A stretch of DNA of 64,000 nucleotides from Symsagittifera roscoffensis (Eukaryota > Xenacoelomorpha > Acoela > Convolutidae), in NCBI RefSeq assembly GCF_963678635.1, contig NC_087065.1, positions 52,209,858 to 52,273,857 on the forward strand, written 5' to 3'. A program made the translations under genes and the position numbers. The notes beneath the pieces were generated by a model. The model was not told where the DNA came from. It did no database searches and saw only the letters and a list, made by a program, of their open reading frames with translations. Shown here one piece after another: positions 10,865-23,846 of this stretch (positions within the stretch are counted from its first letter, which is position 1; the number at the start of each line of letters is the position of its first letter).

Positions 10865-12133
10865 AAGATTGGTCTTGAGGCGGAGATGGGATTTCCCGTG
10901 AGTGAAGTCAACAGTTAACCAATGAATGCGAAGTCTCTAGTGGGATCGGTAATGGCCAACCTGTGTGAAAGCCACCACCCGTTACACATGGCGATGGTGG
11001 AGGCATGCAGTCAGAGGGTAATAATTGTTAAAGCCTCCTCGATACCCAAGTGTGTACACCTGGCTCGAATGTCGCATCACTCACATAGACTGTTAAAAAA
11101 GATCGTGGGAGCTGTGCCGGGGGACCAAAGAGAGATTTTTAGTGAGATCGGGGGGGAGGAACTCTTCAGCTTAGAAAGCCAAAACACGAGTGATTTCGAG
11201 AGGCAGAACACGATCGGGAAAGCGATGAATAGTGCCCCAGCCATGGAAGAAAATGACGTGACACATGAGAAAATGATGGAATTCGAACCTCTGTTGGAAG
11301 CTTAGGGAGAACTCAACCTCCGGAGTATCAACCTGACACACGGGGAAAGTCCATGCCACTATCTGGCACAGACAGTGTGGTATCCCAAGCATTCGAACCT
11401 CTGCTTAATATGGGACTTGGAAGAAATTCGGTCAATCCGTTTACCCGATCATCAGCAGAAGGTCACCCTTTTCGTAGTGAGCTCGATGCTGGCGTTGCGG
11501 TGGATCGAGGAAAACGTGACGAAATATCGAGAGTCGACCGCACCAACAGTGGAATCAAAACATGCCATTGATTACAGCCGGATGTTCGAGTTGTTTGAGA
11601 CTGCGTGCAAAATATTCTCTATACCCATGGAGGTGAGGCACGTGTGGAGTCGCATAAAATTCTTCCCATAGTTTCGAGCGAAGTTGACTTCTTGGTTGTA
11701 CACGGTGACAGAGGATCACATGAGGAAGCATCAGAAAAAGTATCGACAGTTCCTGGCCGAGATAGGACCGGAAGTTTTCAAGAGACCCTTGATAACCTAT
11801 CGCAATGCGATAACCACGGGTTGGAAAAGAGTTGGTAGAGTGTCTAGAGATAATACCAAGGCGAGGAAATCAAAACTGAAGAAGGACTTGGTGATGAACG
11901 TGAATTTGAGCTTGCACAACTCCTTTTTCTTGAATAGGGAATCATAAGTGAAGGGTCTGCCGAACCAGGCAAGAAGATTGCAAGAGCAGAGCGAGTGGAT
12001 GCGATCCTACGAACAACTAAAAGCTTGGGAAGAGACTGTGATCAGTTCCGACGATGAAGAAGAGCTGTCAAGGCAGATCTTAATGTCGAGTGTGTCAGGG
12101 TACAGTACCTCAAGAGTGAGGGACACGAACTGA
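10865..12133 (+). pseudogene. Relic 0: ORF2 C-terminal region, broken
   Basis: Frames at 10922-11305, 11375-11671 and 11684-11947 line up in order with the C-terminus of copy 2 ORF2: IPKCVHLARMSHHS for VPKCVRLARMSEKS, VWYPKHSNLCLIWD for WWYPKRSILVLIWD, LFETACKIFSIPMEVR for LFETMCKVLNIPMEVK, and VFKRPLITYRNAITT for AFKRAFVTHRNAVTT. A TAG at 11303-11305 and a TAG at 11669-11671, plus frameshifts, break it. The conserved spacing of Trp, Tyr and Arg residues shows a real domain, but I do not recognise the family. Confidence 0.72.
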
Positions 12134-12985
12134 GCAGGGCGCTCAGTGACTGATTCTTGAGTCGGAAAAAAGGTGGATTGAGTGTGAACTCGGATGAAAT
12201 CTCAGGTCACGGAAAAAGAATATTTAACCAACCAAAATTTTCTTATCAATTTGCTATAAGTATTATATCAGCCAAAATGCTGCATGACAATTTTCTGATT
12301 GGATGATCAAAATTTTTTTTAATCATTAGCTTATAAAGCTGGAATTCAGGGTGCAGGTGGATGCAGATTTTGATTGGTGTGAAATTTGGGGTGTAGATAA
12401 ACTTAAATCTGCTACAAACTCCTGTAAATGACCCTTGGCACTGTACTTTGAGATGCACTCAACATTCTGGGTGCTCACTTACAGACGGCGACACGCAATG
12501 AGGACATCGATCTTGAGTCTGGGGAGTATAGGCTAGTCGGTCAAATTTGGAAGTTTGACCTTGAGCAACGTTTGAAACATGATTTTGGGTTGAAATAGAA
12601 CTTTCAAAATTTCGAATTGAGCCTATCATGCTCAAGTTTCTCGCGATTACTAAAATAATATCAGAAAAATTGAACTACAATCGCGGGAAAGTAGTCAGAA
12701 AATAGCAACGGGAAACTGATATTCGCAATTTCTAATACATAATTCGAACAAGAGTAGAGCTGTCTTATTCTTGGCAGAAGCCGGAAAGTGATCGGGAGTG
12801 GACAAGAGAGAAATAAGAGTGGACCAGAGTGAACCTTCTATGGAAAGATGGACAGCTGAAGCTGTCCAATAGTCCAGATCCAAAACTTGTTTATTTCAAA
12901 CTTCTTGAGCTGAACTTAATTACCCAATCATTTCTAGAGTTGCTTCATAATTTAGCTACTCAACTCTAGAGGTCGTGTCGGTATG
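12134..12985. other. No gene recognised; 3' flank of relic 0 and left flank of copy 1
   Basis: AT-rich, with no protein match. It probably includes the 3' untranslated remains of relic 0. The 10-bp inverted repeat TCTAGAGTTG (12933-12942) and CAACTCTAGA (12961-12970) lies just left of the copy 1 insertion point. Confidence 0.5.
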
Positions 12986-13827
12986 TGTGACATTCGACCA
13001 GAATTGACGAAAATGCAATTTCGAATTAGTAGCCGCTGACCTGGAGGATTGACGGTTTTAGCAGTTTAGTAACGTTACTTAAGCGATTAGACGAATCGTG
13101 AAAGTCAGAAGATTCTCGAATGTTTAATTTTTTAAATTTCAAATGTTGACGTCACACTTTGAGAAACGTCGAAACGGCCATTTTAAAAAGTAAATCGGAA
13201 GAAAAACACAACAACGATAATTGCGATAGAAACAACGACGACAAATAGCAAAATACAACTGGAAGTTATCAGAGACCACTCCGAATTAAAACGATTGTGT
13301 CGCTACAATTGTTACAGAGCAATTCACGCAAATAAATAAGAGCGTTATCTACCCGGATTTAAGAATCCGGAGGGGTCTTGAGACTGAACTCAAACTATTT
13401 CAAACGAACGTTTAGCGTCCTAGTCATATCTTGAATTGAATTTAGATAACATCACGGTTCATTTTCAAATAATGAGAAGCTAGGAGTTGATGGAGATGGA
13501 GATGATGATTTTTATCTACTGAACAAAAACAATAGTAATATAGCAAATACTAGTAGCCCTTTTTTTAGGAGTGACCTCGTGGTCTGGGGATACTGAGACC
13601 CAGCCATGAGCTCACTATTGTTGCATTTAATTAAGTTAATTTGAGCGTTCTGGTCGAAGCCGGAGAACAGTAACGTTTTTGTCGACCCGATGTTAGGAAA
13701 ACCACCAAAAAAATTGGCTTTGGTAGAGACGGTGAAAAGCACGTAGAGCTTTGTTTAGACGTTGGCCAGTCGTTTTAGAACCTAGCTTTATTTTCCGTCG
13801 ATATGTATCTTCCGGGCGAATGTTACA
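12986..13827 (+). repeat. Copy 1 5' LTR (subfamily A, 842 bp)
   Basis: Starts TGTGACATTCG and ends CGAATGTTACA. It contains a perfect TGACGTCA (CRE/ATF-type site) at 13147-13154, an AATAAA-containing word near 13331, and the phrase AATCCGGAGGGGTCTTGAG near 13366, which recurs many times in the leader. Its 3' half is close to the copy 2 LTR, while its 5' (U3) half is strongly diverged. Confidence 0.9.
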
Positions 13828-16800
13828 TAGATGTTTTTATGGCGCTCCTGGGTGTTTTTCTTTTTTAATATCATGACCGGTAGAACCGTTAAAGACCACT
13901 CCGCGCCGAGCGGATGCTCAGAATAACGCCCTTAATAAGGCCCTAACCGCCGGGGTGGAAGGGTAGCTCGGAACGTGGAAGCCTTCCGGATTCCCGTGAA
14001 TAGCCTATTAACCTAGTTAAGACCGAAAGTTCACGTCCCAGGAAGGTGGGGGGATTGGCCGTCCCCTCGTTCCCTGAGAGGTTTATGACCAAAAACCCTT
14101 AAAAACATACAAGAAACCAAACAAAAAGTAGTATAGTACCCAAGAAAAACAAAAAACATAAAAAACAACCCAAAACCAAAAACAGTAAAGAAGTAAAAAA
14201 AAAATCAGTAGAAATCATCACCCCAGACGAGATGTGATCCGACTCTCCCGTTTGTTGTTGTTAGATATATTGTTGTTACAGGCAATTATATCAGTCAGGA
14301 TCGTTACGATCAATTTTGTGGCCCGATTATGAGGCTTGTACTGTAGGGCTATTTGAGTATTTAAGCACGTAATGCTAATTTGCGCTCAATCCGGATGGGT
14401 CTCGGGATTAGTGAAGAAGACTGATCCGGCAAACAGTTCAAGGAGCAACATGAGGGGGCTCAAGAACAATCGACTGTTGGGTATCGTTAACAAGTTTTGT
14501 ATCCCTTTTGGTACAAAAAGTAAGATAGTAAACTGTGGGGGGCTCGACAGTGCTGCACTGTAGTGACCCTTCACCGAACTGCGAATTTCCGAGTTAAACA
14601 CCCTAATTCGGATATTGAACAAGCCCGGAGGGTTATAGTATTACTAATTTTATTATTTATAAAGCCTATATTAATACTCTTATATCGTTTTTCAGTGAAA
14701 AACACAGTAAGCGGACCGGTTTTTAGGGTCGAAATAGTGATATTTTGATCCCCCCCACAAATCCCGATTTTAGAGATATCGAAATCTTTGGAAACGGAAA
14801 AAATTGCAAAATTAGTGAGTTACATTGTTGCTGTACTAGTATACTAGGTAGAACCAGTTGAGTTTAGTTCATAAATGGTTGGAACTATTTGGGTACCAAA
14901 AACCGAATTTCAGTGATTTTTGAAAAAAGGAAACACTATAAAATGAAACACAAATTTAAAATTTATGAATTAGGACAGTAAAAATTGTTTGTTCGGACAA
15001 CGTCCAATAGTGAATCGACAGGTTTTTTAACCCGTTTGCCGATAACTTTCCGGGTTACAGAGAAAACGAACTAGTGGATTCATCAATCCGGAGGGGTCCA
15101 AATAGCATAGTATTTGGCAAATTTTTTCAACTAGAGCGTTTTAGATAGTTTTTTTTGCATTGAACTAAAAGAATTTAACCTTTTGAGCTCGGATCAATAA
15201 TTTTTAGGCCGAATAGAACAGAATTGCGAGAAAGTTAGGCGGAACCTATAAAAGAGAAAATTTTTGATTTTAGAAAAAAGACGTTTTGGTTATTAACTTT
15301 GGAACTACTGGACAGATCCAGTTGATCTTGGTACCATTAGATCAGAAATCAGATGAGCTTACTCATGAAAACATCAACTATTCAAAAAAGTAAGCGCGAA
15401 ATTTTTTAAAGGTTGTTTTTAGCAATTTCACTAATTCGGGAAGGTAGACCCTTCACGTATTATAAAAAAATCGTGGAAAGCCCTTACACCCCTACCAAAG
15501 GATTTTAACGGTTGAAAAAGGCAATTTTACGTTGTTTTAGACAAACAGGGAAGGCTAAGGGAACTAGAAAATTATAGCCAAGTCGAAACTAGGCTAGTGA
15601 TAAGACCCTTCACCGTTAGGGTGAATTGTCAAATAAGAGGCTTAACTTCAATCCGGAAGGGTCTTGGGAAAGAAGATACACCCTTCCTAGTTAGTTCAAA
15701 CAGCATAATAGCATCGGAGAATGTATCCGGAAGGGTATCGGGTTAAAGTTTAGGAAGTCTCTGAGAAGCTATTTTTACAAACCCGGAGGGGTCCCAATCC
15801 GGAGGGGTCCTATTTTTGCCAATCCGGAAGGGTCTTACTTTTGCCAATCCGGAGTGGTCTTGTTTTTGCCAATCCGGTGGGGGTCTTGTTTTTGCCATTC
15901 CGGAAGAGCCTTGTTTTTGCCAATCCGGAGGGTCCTGTTTTTGCCAATTCGGAAGGGTCTTAATTTTGCCAATCCGGAAGGGTCTTGTTTTTGCCAATCC
16001 GGAGGGGTCCCAATTTTGCCAATCCGGAAGGGTCTTGTTTTGGCCAATCTGGAGGGGTCCCAATTTTGCCAATCCGGAACGGTCTTAATTTTGCCAATCT
16101 GGAGGGGTCCCAATTTTGCCAATCCGGAGGGCTCCCATTTTTGCCAATCCGGAGGGGTTTTGTTTTTGTCAATCCGGAGGGGTCTTGTTTTTGCCAATCG
16201 GGAGGGGTCCTATTTTTGCCAATCCGGAAAGGTCTTATTTTTTCCAATCCGGAAGGGTCTTGTTTTTGCCAATCCGGAGGGGTCACAATTTCGCCAATCC
16301 GGAAGGTTCCTGTTTTTGCGAATCCGGAGGGGTCCCAATTTTGCCAATCCGGAAGGGTCTTAATTTTGCCAATCCGGAGGGGTCCCAAATTTGCCAATCC
16401 GGAGGGGTCCCAGTTTTGCCAATCCGGAGGGATACTCTTTTTGTCAATCTGGAGGGGTCAAAACAGGTCTAAACTCGGATATTCGCGACACTAAGTCTAA
16501 ATTGAACAAGAGTGTGTAACTGATTGGTGTGGATTGAATCCGAAATCGTTTTTGAGAAAATTGATTGCCCTGAGGATTTTAGTAGGTCTAGCTCGGGCAA
16601 TCCGAAGCCAAATAGGTAACACAGGATTCGGTGGGTGCAATAGACACCCACTTAAGAAAATTACTGCCTTCTAGTTTTGTCTGTTTGGTGCAGCACCAAG
16701 CAGGGAAAGCTCTTTCTTTAGAAACAAGTTCGATTATTGTATTGCGACTGACTGAAAGGACAAAACCAATACGTTTTTCATAGAAAATCTTCTAATTGTT

Positions 16801-17095
16801 TTTCATTTTTGATTTTAAATCTATAATACTTGTGCTTGATTGGGTAGTGGAACCTTATCTTTTAAACAGACTGATATCATCATACTGTGCTGGCTTCACA
16901 TCTTACAACTAATAATCGATTATTGTGATAAAATTGTATTCAAGCTGTACTGTGATAACATACAAGGGTTCGTCGTCACTATTCAATAGAAACGTTTGAA
17001 AAATATTGTGTTGTGTGATTGTTATCAGTAGTCAGACTAAAAGGACACTAGCAATCGATATGAGTGTGTAGACAGTAAGAAGTGATAAAATAAAA
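13828..17095 (+). other. Copy 1 leader (5' untranslated region), about 3.3 kb
   Basis: Non-coding sequence between LTR and gag, colinear with the copy 2 leader. It holds a primer-binding-site-like TGGCGCTCCTGGGTG at about 13840, an A-rich tract (14100-14210), the palindrome ACAGTGCTGCACTGT at 14547-14561, scattered AATCCGGA(A/G)GGGTC words and the 25-bp repeat array at about 15780-16458. Short open frames here are shadows of repeats. Confidence 0.75.
15780..16458. repeat. 25-bp tandem repeat in copy 1 leader
   Basis: About 26 head-to-tail units built on GCCAATCCGGAGGGGTCCCA plus ATTTT, with A/G and T/C variants. Because 25 is not a multiple of three, all frames read similar QSGG- or PDWQK-type peptides on both strands; those frames are artefacts. 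The copy 2 leader has a much shorter version, so the array expanded or contracted between copies. Confidence 0.9.
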
Positions 17096-20040
17096 ATGAG
17101 TCTAGACAGGTCAAGGATACCTAAACTAAGTGATAGCTCCGGAAATTCATACCTGAGAAACAGAGAAAAGCAATGAACGACCCTTTTGTGGAACGGATAA
17201 CACGAAAACGGACCGACAACGGGAAGGCGGTTTCATCAGAAGAGCGAAAGACAATGCTAGAAGTAGAGGTCCATTCGGACCAGGCCATGGATGAGAACCA
17301 GGAGAGACATGGACCGGTGGGGAGACAAAACAGAAGGCTGGCGAGTGAATATGCTCCGGTAGAACCAAGATTTTGCCAAGATTTTGTCACTTCCACCGGG
17401 ACACTGGACCGAGAAGGGATGTCGGAACTGTCCGACATCTCTACTGACATTGTGGCAACTAGAAGATTACCCACAGACAACACCATGATAGTTGGCGTGA
17501 CGGAGAAACAGGCAACGTCCTCATCGTGTTCAGAAAGAGTGAAGAACACTTTCGGAAACATCTTTCCATTTACCATGGGAGCGGGCTCAGGTAATGAAGT
17601 AGAATTTCAGGAAGAAAAAGAGGACGATGACGAGCAACTTGACTTTGGATCTCGAGTCAGCATCATTAGTTCGACTCAGGAGAATGAAGCATACACCGAC
17701 AGACGGACTGGCACCATGGACCAATTTGGTGTAGTGAGGACAATAAGCAAAACCACAAACACATCAGGCCATTCAGGAGACTTTGTTAGTATGACGAATT
17801 CGGAAATGCGAACTGGGGAGAATAGAAACACAGTGCTAAGCAACGCAACGGCGGATCCAGAGGTGTATAATGAAAAGACGTCGAGGCAGAGAATCAAAGC
17901 CCGAATCTCGAGAGTTACGATTGAGAGATGACATTGAGAGGTTGAGAATTCAACAAGAGCAGACTCTTGGGACTCTTGACACAAAGATAGACGCGATGAT
18001 GGAGAGACGAACTCAACCTATCATGGATAGGTTAGTTGGGCTACTAGGCAGCAGGACTGGATCGGAGAATGGGGAACCGAACTCAGGAGAACCCAGCAGG
18101 GAGCCGAGGGTGAACTTCAATGACCAACAGAATAGGAGAAAGACATATGGATCTACTAGAGGTAGGGGCAGTTCATCAGGATATGCCACAGGGTATAATA
18201 GAACATGGCGCCCAAACATCAGGGGAAGTTCAACTGGCAACAGACACACCTCAAATAAACGACCACGCAAGGTACACATGCGACTGGGAGATGTGATTCC
18301 AGGAACAGGAGTCATGCGAGCCCAGGGAGGAGTCATGCGAGCCAAGGAAGAAACAATCCCAGCGAGTCGGACAGAAGGGAAGTTCCGAGTACAGAACCCT
18401 TATCAGGGGGCAATGATACTCAGGCGGGGCATTCAAGAGATGCTACATCAATGGCCACAGCCTTTGAACCTCTGAACACGTCTTTGGAGACATTCCTTAC
18501 GAGGTTATCTAGAACCAATGAACGTAGTGAAAAGTCCAGAAGAGTCTTTAAGAAACCAAGATGCTATAAAGACGAATCTGATGGTTGTATTGATACCTGG
18601 ATAGAGGTGATGAAACTGCATTTTGAGGAAGAAGATTTGTCAGAAAGGCAAGAATGCATTGCGCTTAACAGTAATTTGGAAGGGACACCCCTAAACTGCG
18701 TGATTGCCATAAAGCAATACCAACGGGTGAGAAAATTGTTGAAATCTTGTTAAATCGTTTTGGCTCTGGGGTGCAGGGACACCAAGCAATGATGCGCTTC
18801 GAGAAACGGAGGCAACGTGAAGATGAGACGAGTGACAAGTTTCTAAACGATTTGAAGATGCTGAGAAGGCGTAGCCAAACAGAGGAGTCAAACAGAAGGA
18901 TTAACCTGGCAGTAGCCTCAAAATTCATCGATGGTGTGAAAAATGATGAACTTCGGACAATGTTAGTGACACATTACACACCACTCTCAACCAATGCGCC
19001 AACACCAGAAGAGTTGAGACTCAAGTCAAAAGAGTATTTTTTGCTGAAGCCTTTATCAAGATCTGGATATTACAAGAACAATAATTTTAACAACAGACCG
19101 GCAAACCAAGGGAACAACTAGTACAAACCAAGGTACGATATGGACAAGAGACGCTCTTGTGCAAATTGCAGTTCGATGGACCATCATCTGTCAACATGCC
19201 CAACTTACAAACAGGGCATGAAAACAATAGGCTTTAGCCTCGAGGACGAAGATGCGTCAGAGATCAATCATGAGGATTTCATGGGAGGAGTAATTGCAAA
19301 ATTCGGCCCGAGGTGTTTCTTTTGCAACCTGGAAGGTCATTTTAAATCAGATTGTCCACAATTCTGGGATGCTGTAGCAGACATCAAGCATCCAAGGCAT
19401 GAGGAAGCTTTATCGGGTGTGAAAGCCAGCAAGGCTCGCCTGATGAGTGAAGCGGAGGCGCGCAGAAAAGAAAAACCGCAAGAACTGGCAACGAAGAAGA
19501 TGCAGGCGGTAACGGAAGAAATACGTGAACCTGAAACAGTGACGGCAAATGACTTCAAGATTGACAATAGGGCAGCCGGGAGAGATGCTCTAAGCAGAGT
19601 CCAGCAGGAATTGGTAACGAAGAAGATCGAACAAAAGGTGAAGCTCGAACTGGAGAACGAGAAAACACAGGAAAAGCTGAACGCCTTCGAGGCATCAGAG
19701 ATCGAAGAAACGAAAGCAACAAGTAGTTTGAGCATGAAACTAAAAGTGATCTCCGGGGAGAGGTTCGGTATCGTGCCACAGGGAAGCAAAATACAATCGA
19801 TAATCTCGGTAGCGGGACACCAGGTAATCAGAAATCTGAGTGAACCATCAGAATTCACTTTGATGCATCTGGTTACATATGCCGATTATCTGAGACACGT
19901 GGAACCACGCCTTGAGTCAAGAGCTGTGCGAGCGCTACTAACTACGAGTGGCCCTCGAATAAAGAAAATTCACGGACGTTACGTGGAAGTCTATGGACCG
20001 TATCAAGTGATGCTGAACGTGGATGGAATCATATCTCTAA
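17096..20040 (+). pseudogene. gag: Copy 1 gag, broken
   Basis: The ATG at 17096 matches the copy 2 gag start. A one-base loss near 17140 shifts the frame. About 300 bases encoding most of the coiled coil (copy 2 about 40754-41060) are deleted near 17915. Further shifts fall near 18450 and 18740, and a TAG at 19119-19121 interrupts the frame. Still readable are the capsid-like region (SRTNERSEKSRRVFKKPRCY at about 18500, then KFIDGVKNDELRTML) and two CX2CX4HX4C zinc knuckles (about 19158 and 19315), which bind nucleic acid in Gag proteins. Cannot give an intact Gag. Confidence 0.88.
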
Positions 20041-23000
20041 TAGAACATATGTGACAACAGACAGTGAACAAATAGGGCAGATCTTTTTGGGTGAAGAAGA
20101 ACTTAAAGTCCGTAAGATAGGCCATGACGCCATGATGGAGCAAGACGCGGTTCACATTGGATACGAAGCAGATGTGACTGCACATCTGCTCGATACAAAC
20201 GGGAAGAAAATCGGAGTCACAGGGCTTCTGGACACAGGAGCGGTAGTGAGCGTGATGCCGATAAAAACTTGGACAAGAATGGGCTTCACGAGGGAAGATC
20301 TATTTCCGACGAATCTCCGACAGGCTGCAGCCAATCGAGGAGCGATTTACGTAGCCGGAAGAACACCAATATCGGTCCTCCACATGAGAGGACGGGATCT
20401 TTGGATGAGCTTCCTGGTGGTAGAGAATCTGGATGACTCCGACCATTTCATCTTGGGCAGAGATTTTGTCAGGAATTTGGACGTGATGATTGACTGAACA
20501 ACGGTCTATTAAGGATTAGAAACCCGGACCGGAAGTATGTTAAGAAACCAACTAATAAAATAATAACAGATCGAAAAAGGTACCAATCTTTTTATATATA
20601 AAAGTAAAACTAGAGCCGGGACAGGCTGTTGTAGCATTTTTTAGAATGAAGAATTTGAATTCGTTAAGTGATTGTAACGAGAATTGTTTAAAACCGAATC
20701 CAAATAGTCAAAGTTCAGTGACTTTAGGCCGGAGCTTCTCGGTAACTCGAAACAGACTGTGTGTCAGTGTGTTATTGAACACACTGGACGCCACGGTTTC
20801 GATCCAACGTGGAAAGAAACTTGGCTGCGCTTTGCCGATGAGGACCAACTATGAAGAGACATAAAACTTGAAGAGATATAGTGTGAAGGACTGTCCTTAT
20901 CATGCCAATAAAGATAAAACTTTAAGAAGAATTAATGAGTTTAAATCCAATCATAAATTGTTTTCAAAGAAATCTCCGAAAAGGACGACGGTTTGTTCAG
21001 CTGCTCGAATTTTCCGGAACGTCCCTCGTCATATGAACTAGAATCTGACAAACCGGTTTTGCCAGAAATAGAACACTTAAAAGGGAAAAAAGGCGAGGGA
21101 GATTTTGAATCATTGCGGGCGGTTTTAAATCGGAGCGCGGATGTATTTTCAAAACATAAGGCGGATATCGATTGCTGTAGCTTCGTCGAACACGAAATCA
21201 AACTTGAGGAAGGCGCCGTTCCCCACAGGGAAGGCGCAAGGCGAATGACGCCAAATAAATTGGAAGCGTGCCGAGCGGAAATAGAAATGTTGCTCGAATA
21301 CGACCCGATAGAACCCTCGAAATCGCTATGGGCTTGTGGGGTATTAACGGCGAAAAAGAAAGGGGTCAGCTTAGGTTTTGTTGCGACTTTTGCTACTTGA
21401 TCACGTTGACAATAAAAGATGCGTACCCGACAACGCGGATAGACGAGAGTTTCTCTAAACTTGGTGATGCCAAATTCTTCACCACACTGGATTTGGGCTC
21501 TGCCTTTTGGCAGATTCCTCTGCGGAAGAAAGATAGAGAAAAACCAGATTCGCATACGAATTGGGGTTGTACCAGTGGAAGAGGATGCCTTTCGGGTTGT
21601 GCAACGCAACGGCCACTTTTCAAGGACTGACTGCTCATGCTTTGACCAGAGTGACGAACAAGTACGGGAATCTTGTAATGTGTTCCGTGGATGACGTGGA
21701 CATAGCAACACCAAACCTGGAAGACCACATTGATTGGCTCGATGAAGTCTTTGGATGCATGAAAAGAGCAGGCTTGAAATGCAAACCATCGAAATGAGAA
21801 ATCCTCAGGGATTCAATCAAGTATCTAGGAAGAATGGTGGACAGGCATGTCGTGAGGCCGGACCCGGAAGCAATAGAGGATGAGTTGACATGGAAGGCTC
21901 CCAGAACGGACACAAAACTCATGAGTTTCCTAGGGTTTGCCAATTATTACCGTGAGTTCATAAAAGGATATGCGGACAAGGTGTATCCAAGGCAGAGGCT
22001 GATGCGCAACAAAGGAAAAAAGTTCGAATGGAACGAAGAAGCACAAGTTGCCATCGAGAACAAAAAGCGGGAACTGTGCGAAGCACCAGTGCTAGGCATG
22101 CCTACAGAGAAGGGCATGTATGTTCTTGACACAGACGCATCAGTAGTAGCCATCTCAGGAATACTGCATCAGGAGCAGGAATGGAATGGAAGAACAGTTC
22201 TCCATCGCATTGCATATGGCATTAAGGTGTTAAGTGACACTGAGATGAAATATAGTGCACCGAAAGCAGAATTGTTTGCAGTAGTCACATTCGTGGAAAA
22301 GTACCGCGCATACTTTGGGAGCGCTCCCATTAAGTTACGCGTGGACAACAGAGCATTATCCTGGTTGAAGACATACTCGATGGATCAAAGTTATATTGGT
22401 AGATGGATAGTAAGATTAGATGGCAATCACATGATAATCGAGCACAGGATGCGTGACAAACACCAGAATGCTGACATCCTTAGCAACAAGACCGAGTTTT
22501 TTGAAAGATTGGAACTGAAGCAAGCCAATCAGGCAGAAATCAGGGAAGGGTTCTCGTTTCTGAACAAAGAAACTTATTAAGCGCTTTCTTTGATGAGATG
22601 GTTGGAAAAGTCTGGACATCCAGTTTCAGGACATCCTGAGTTACCAGTGGAGAAAGCAGCCGAAATAATGATTCTATCCAAGAAGGACCCGGTGCCCTTG
22701 GATCTGTTGCTGCGCTCAAAACTGGTCCAGCAGGAACTCTCTCGCATGAAAATAAACAGCCTCTCATTATTGGATAAAAAGGTGCAAGTCACACCGCAAG
22801 TGATGCGGACGCTGGGTGGATTGTTAAAGAGAGAAGTGACCAGAGATGACAGCAGCTATAGCATCACTGGCAGTCAGTGAGAAGGTGAAGATCATGCCGT
22901 CAAGACGACAACTCAAAGAAAATGAGAGGGATTGTAGGACAATAATTCAGCAACTAGTATCCTCAATAACCCACGAAGTTTTAACAAGTACTTCATACAA

Positions 23001-23846
23001 ACGGAAAGATTATGGGAACGACTCACAAAAGAAAACCGTTACCTTTGAAGACCAGCAGAAGGAAGGTGAGGGAGTTGATTGAAGCCTGGAGCAAGGACTT
23101 TTGTCCGGGCAGACGGACGGTGAAGAGAGAGGGCGAGTTCAGGATCAAAACCCGCGACAAGAAAGTTTGTCCGGGTAGTCTGATGTAGAAGAGAAAGTTC
23201 CTGATGAGGAACAGGTTCTGGAGGATAAAATTTTGTCCGAGGAGTTCAGGTGGATGAGCAGAACGCACAGAAATGACCCAGGAGAGGGAACAGGCTCCAT
23301 CGCAGACTCTTCAATAGATGATAATTCCCGGAATTCAGGAATTGACACCTACTCAGGCAGGAACTCGACCTCAGGATCGGAGCTGTCAGAGCTAGCGATC
23401 CGCACACTACTAGTGGAGACTCGAGCGAGGGATCTGGACAGGGAGGTATATCAAGACCCTGACAGTGATCGCTACCTCATACCAGGGGAAAGAGTCTTTG
23501 ACATCGCAGCAGATGATCTGGAAACAATAGCAGTATCGAAACGTTCGATAAGCTTGCTGCCGCAAAAAGAGGTAGTCAGGACTGATTTTCAACCGTTCAA
23601 ACAGGAAATACAGCCGTTGGCGAAGATTTGGTGCGTTAAAATGGAAGAAGACGCGCATCAGCCGAGTGAGCTGAATAGTCAGATGAGGGTCTTGAAGACG
23701 TATTTGAAGGCGAGATACAGACTCTCGGACCTACTAAGAGCGCAGAGAAATGATCGCATGGCAAGCAACCTGAAAAAGTGGATCAAAAATGGTGCTCCGG
23801 ACAAAGGAGACCTGGAGGAAGACAGTTACCGTATTCTGAGATAGTA
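20041..23846 (+). pseudogene. pol: Copy 1 protease, reverse transcriptase and RNase H, broken
   Basis: 20051-20497 carries the aspartic protease motif LLDTGAVVSVMP (about 20225), ending at a premature TGA after a one-base loss. 20993-21800 holds reverse transcriptase pieces in several frames, with the catalytic box decayed to SVDDVDI. 21834-22580 encodes the thumb and RNase H (LDTDAS, RVDNRAL) and stops at a TAA. 22590-23068 and 23233-23844 are the linker. The frame closes at TAG 23842-23844, one codon before the stop found in copy 2. It is inactive: several stops and a damaged catalytic centre. Confidence 0.88.

Noticed and set aside
7206-12133. Reassigned stop codons, because several in-frame stops of relic 0 are TAG
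   Set aside because: TAA and TGA also occur in frame, frameshifts are frequent, and TAG falls on positions of different residues (Trp, Ser and others) in copy 2. Ordinary decay explains it.
14386-14622. Minus-strand frame with a similar partner at 37516-37779 in copy 2
   Set aside because: The peptide similarity follows from DNA similarity of the two leaders; lengths and ends differ and no domain is seen.
15780-16458. CRISPR-like array
   Set aside because: No unique spacers; it is a plain 25-bp minisatellite inside a eukaryotic retroelement leader.
15743-16494. Long open frames on both strands with QSGG, NPEGS or PDWQK repeats
   Set aside because: They arise from the 25-bp DNA repeat read in every frame; copy 2 lacks them at the same place.
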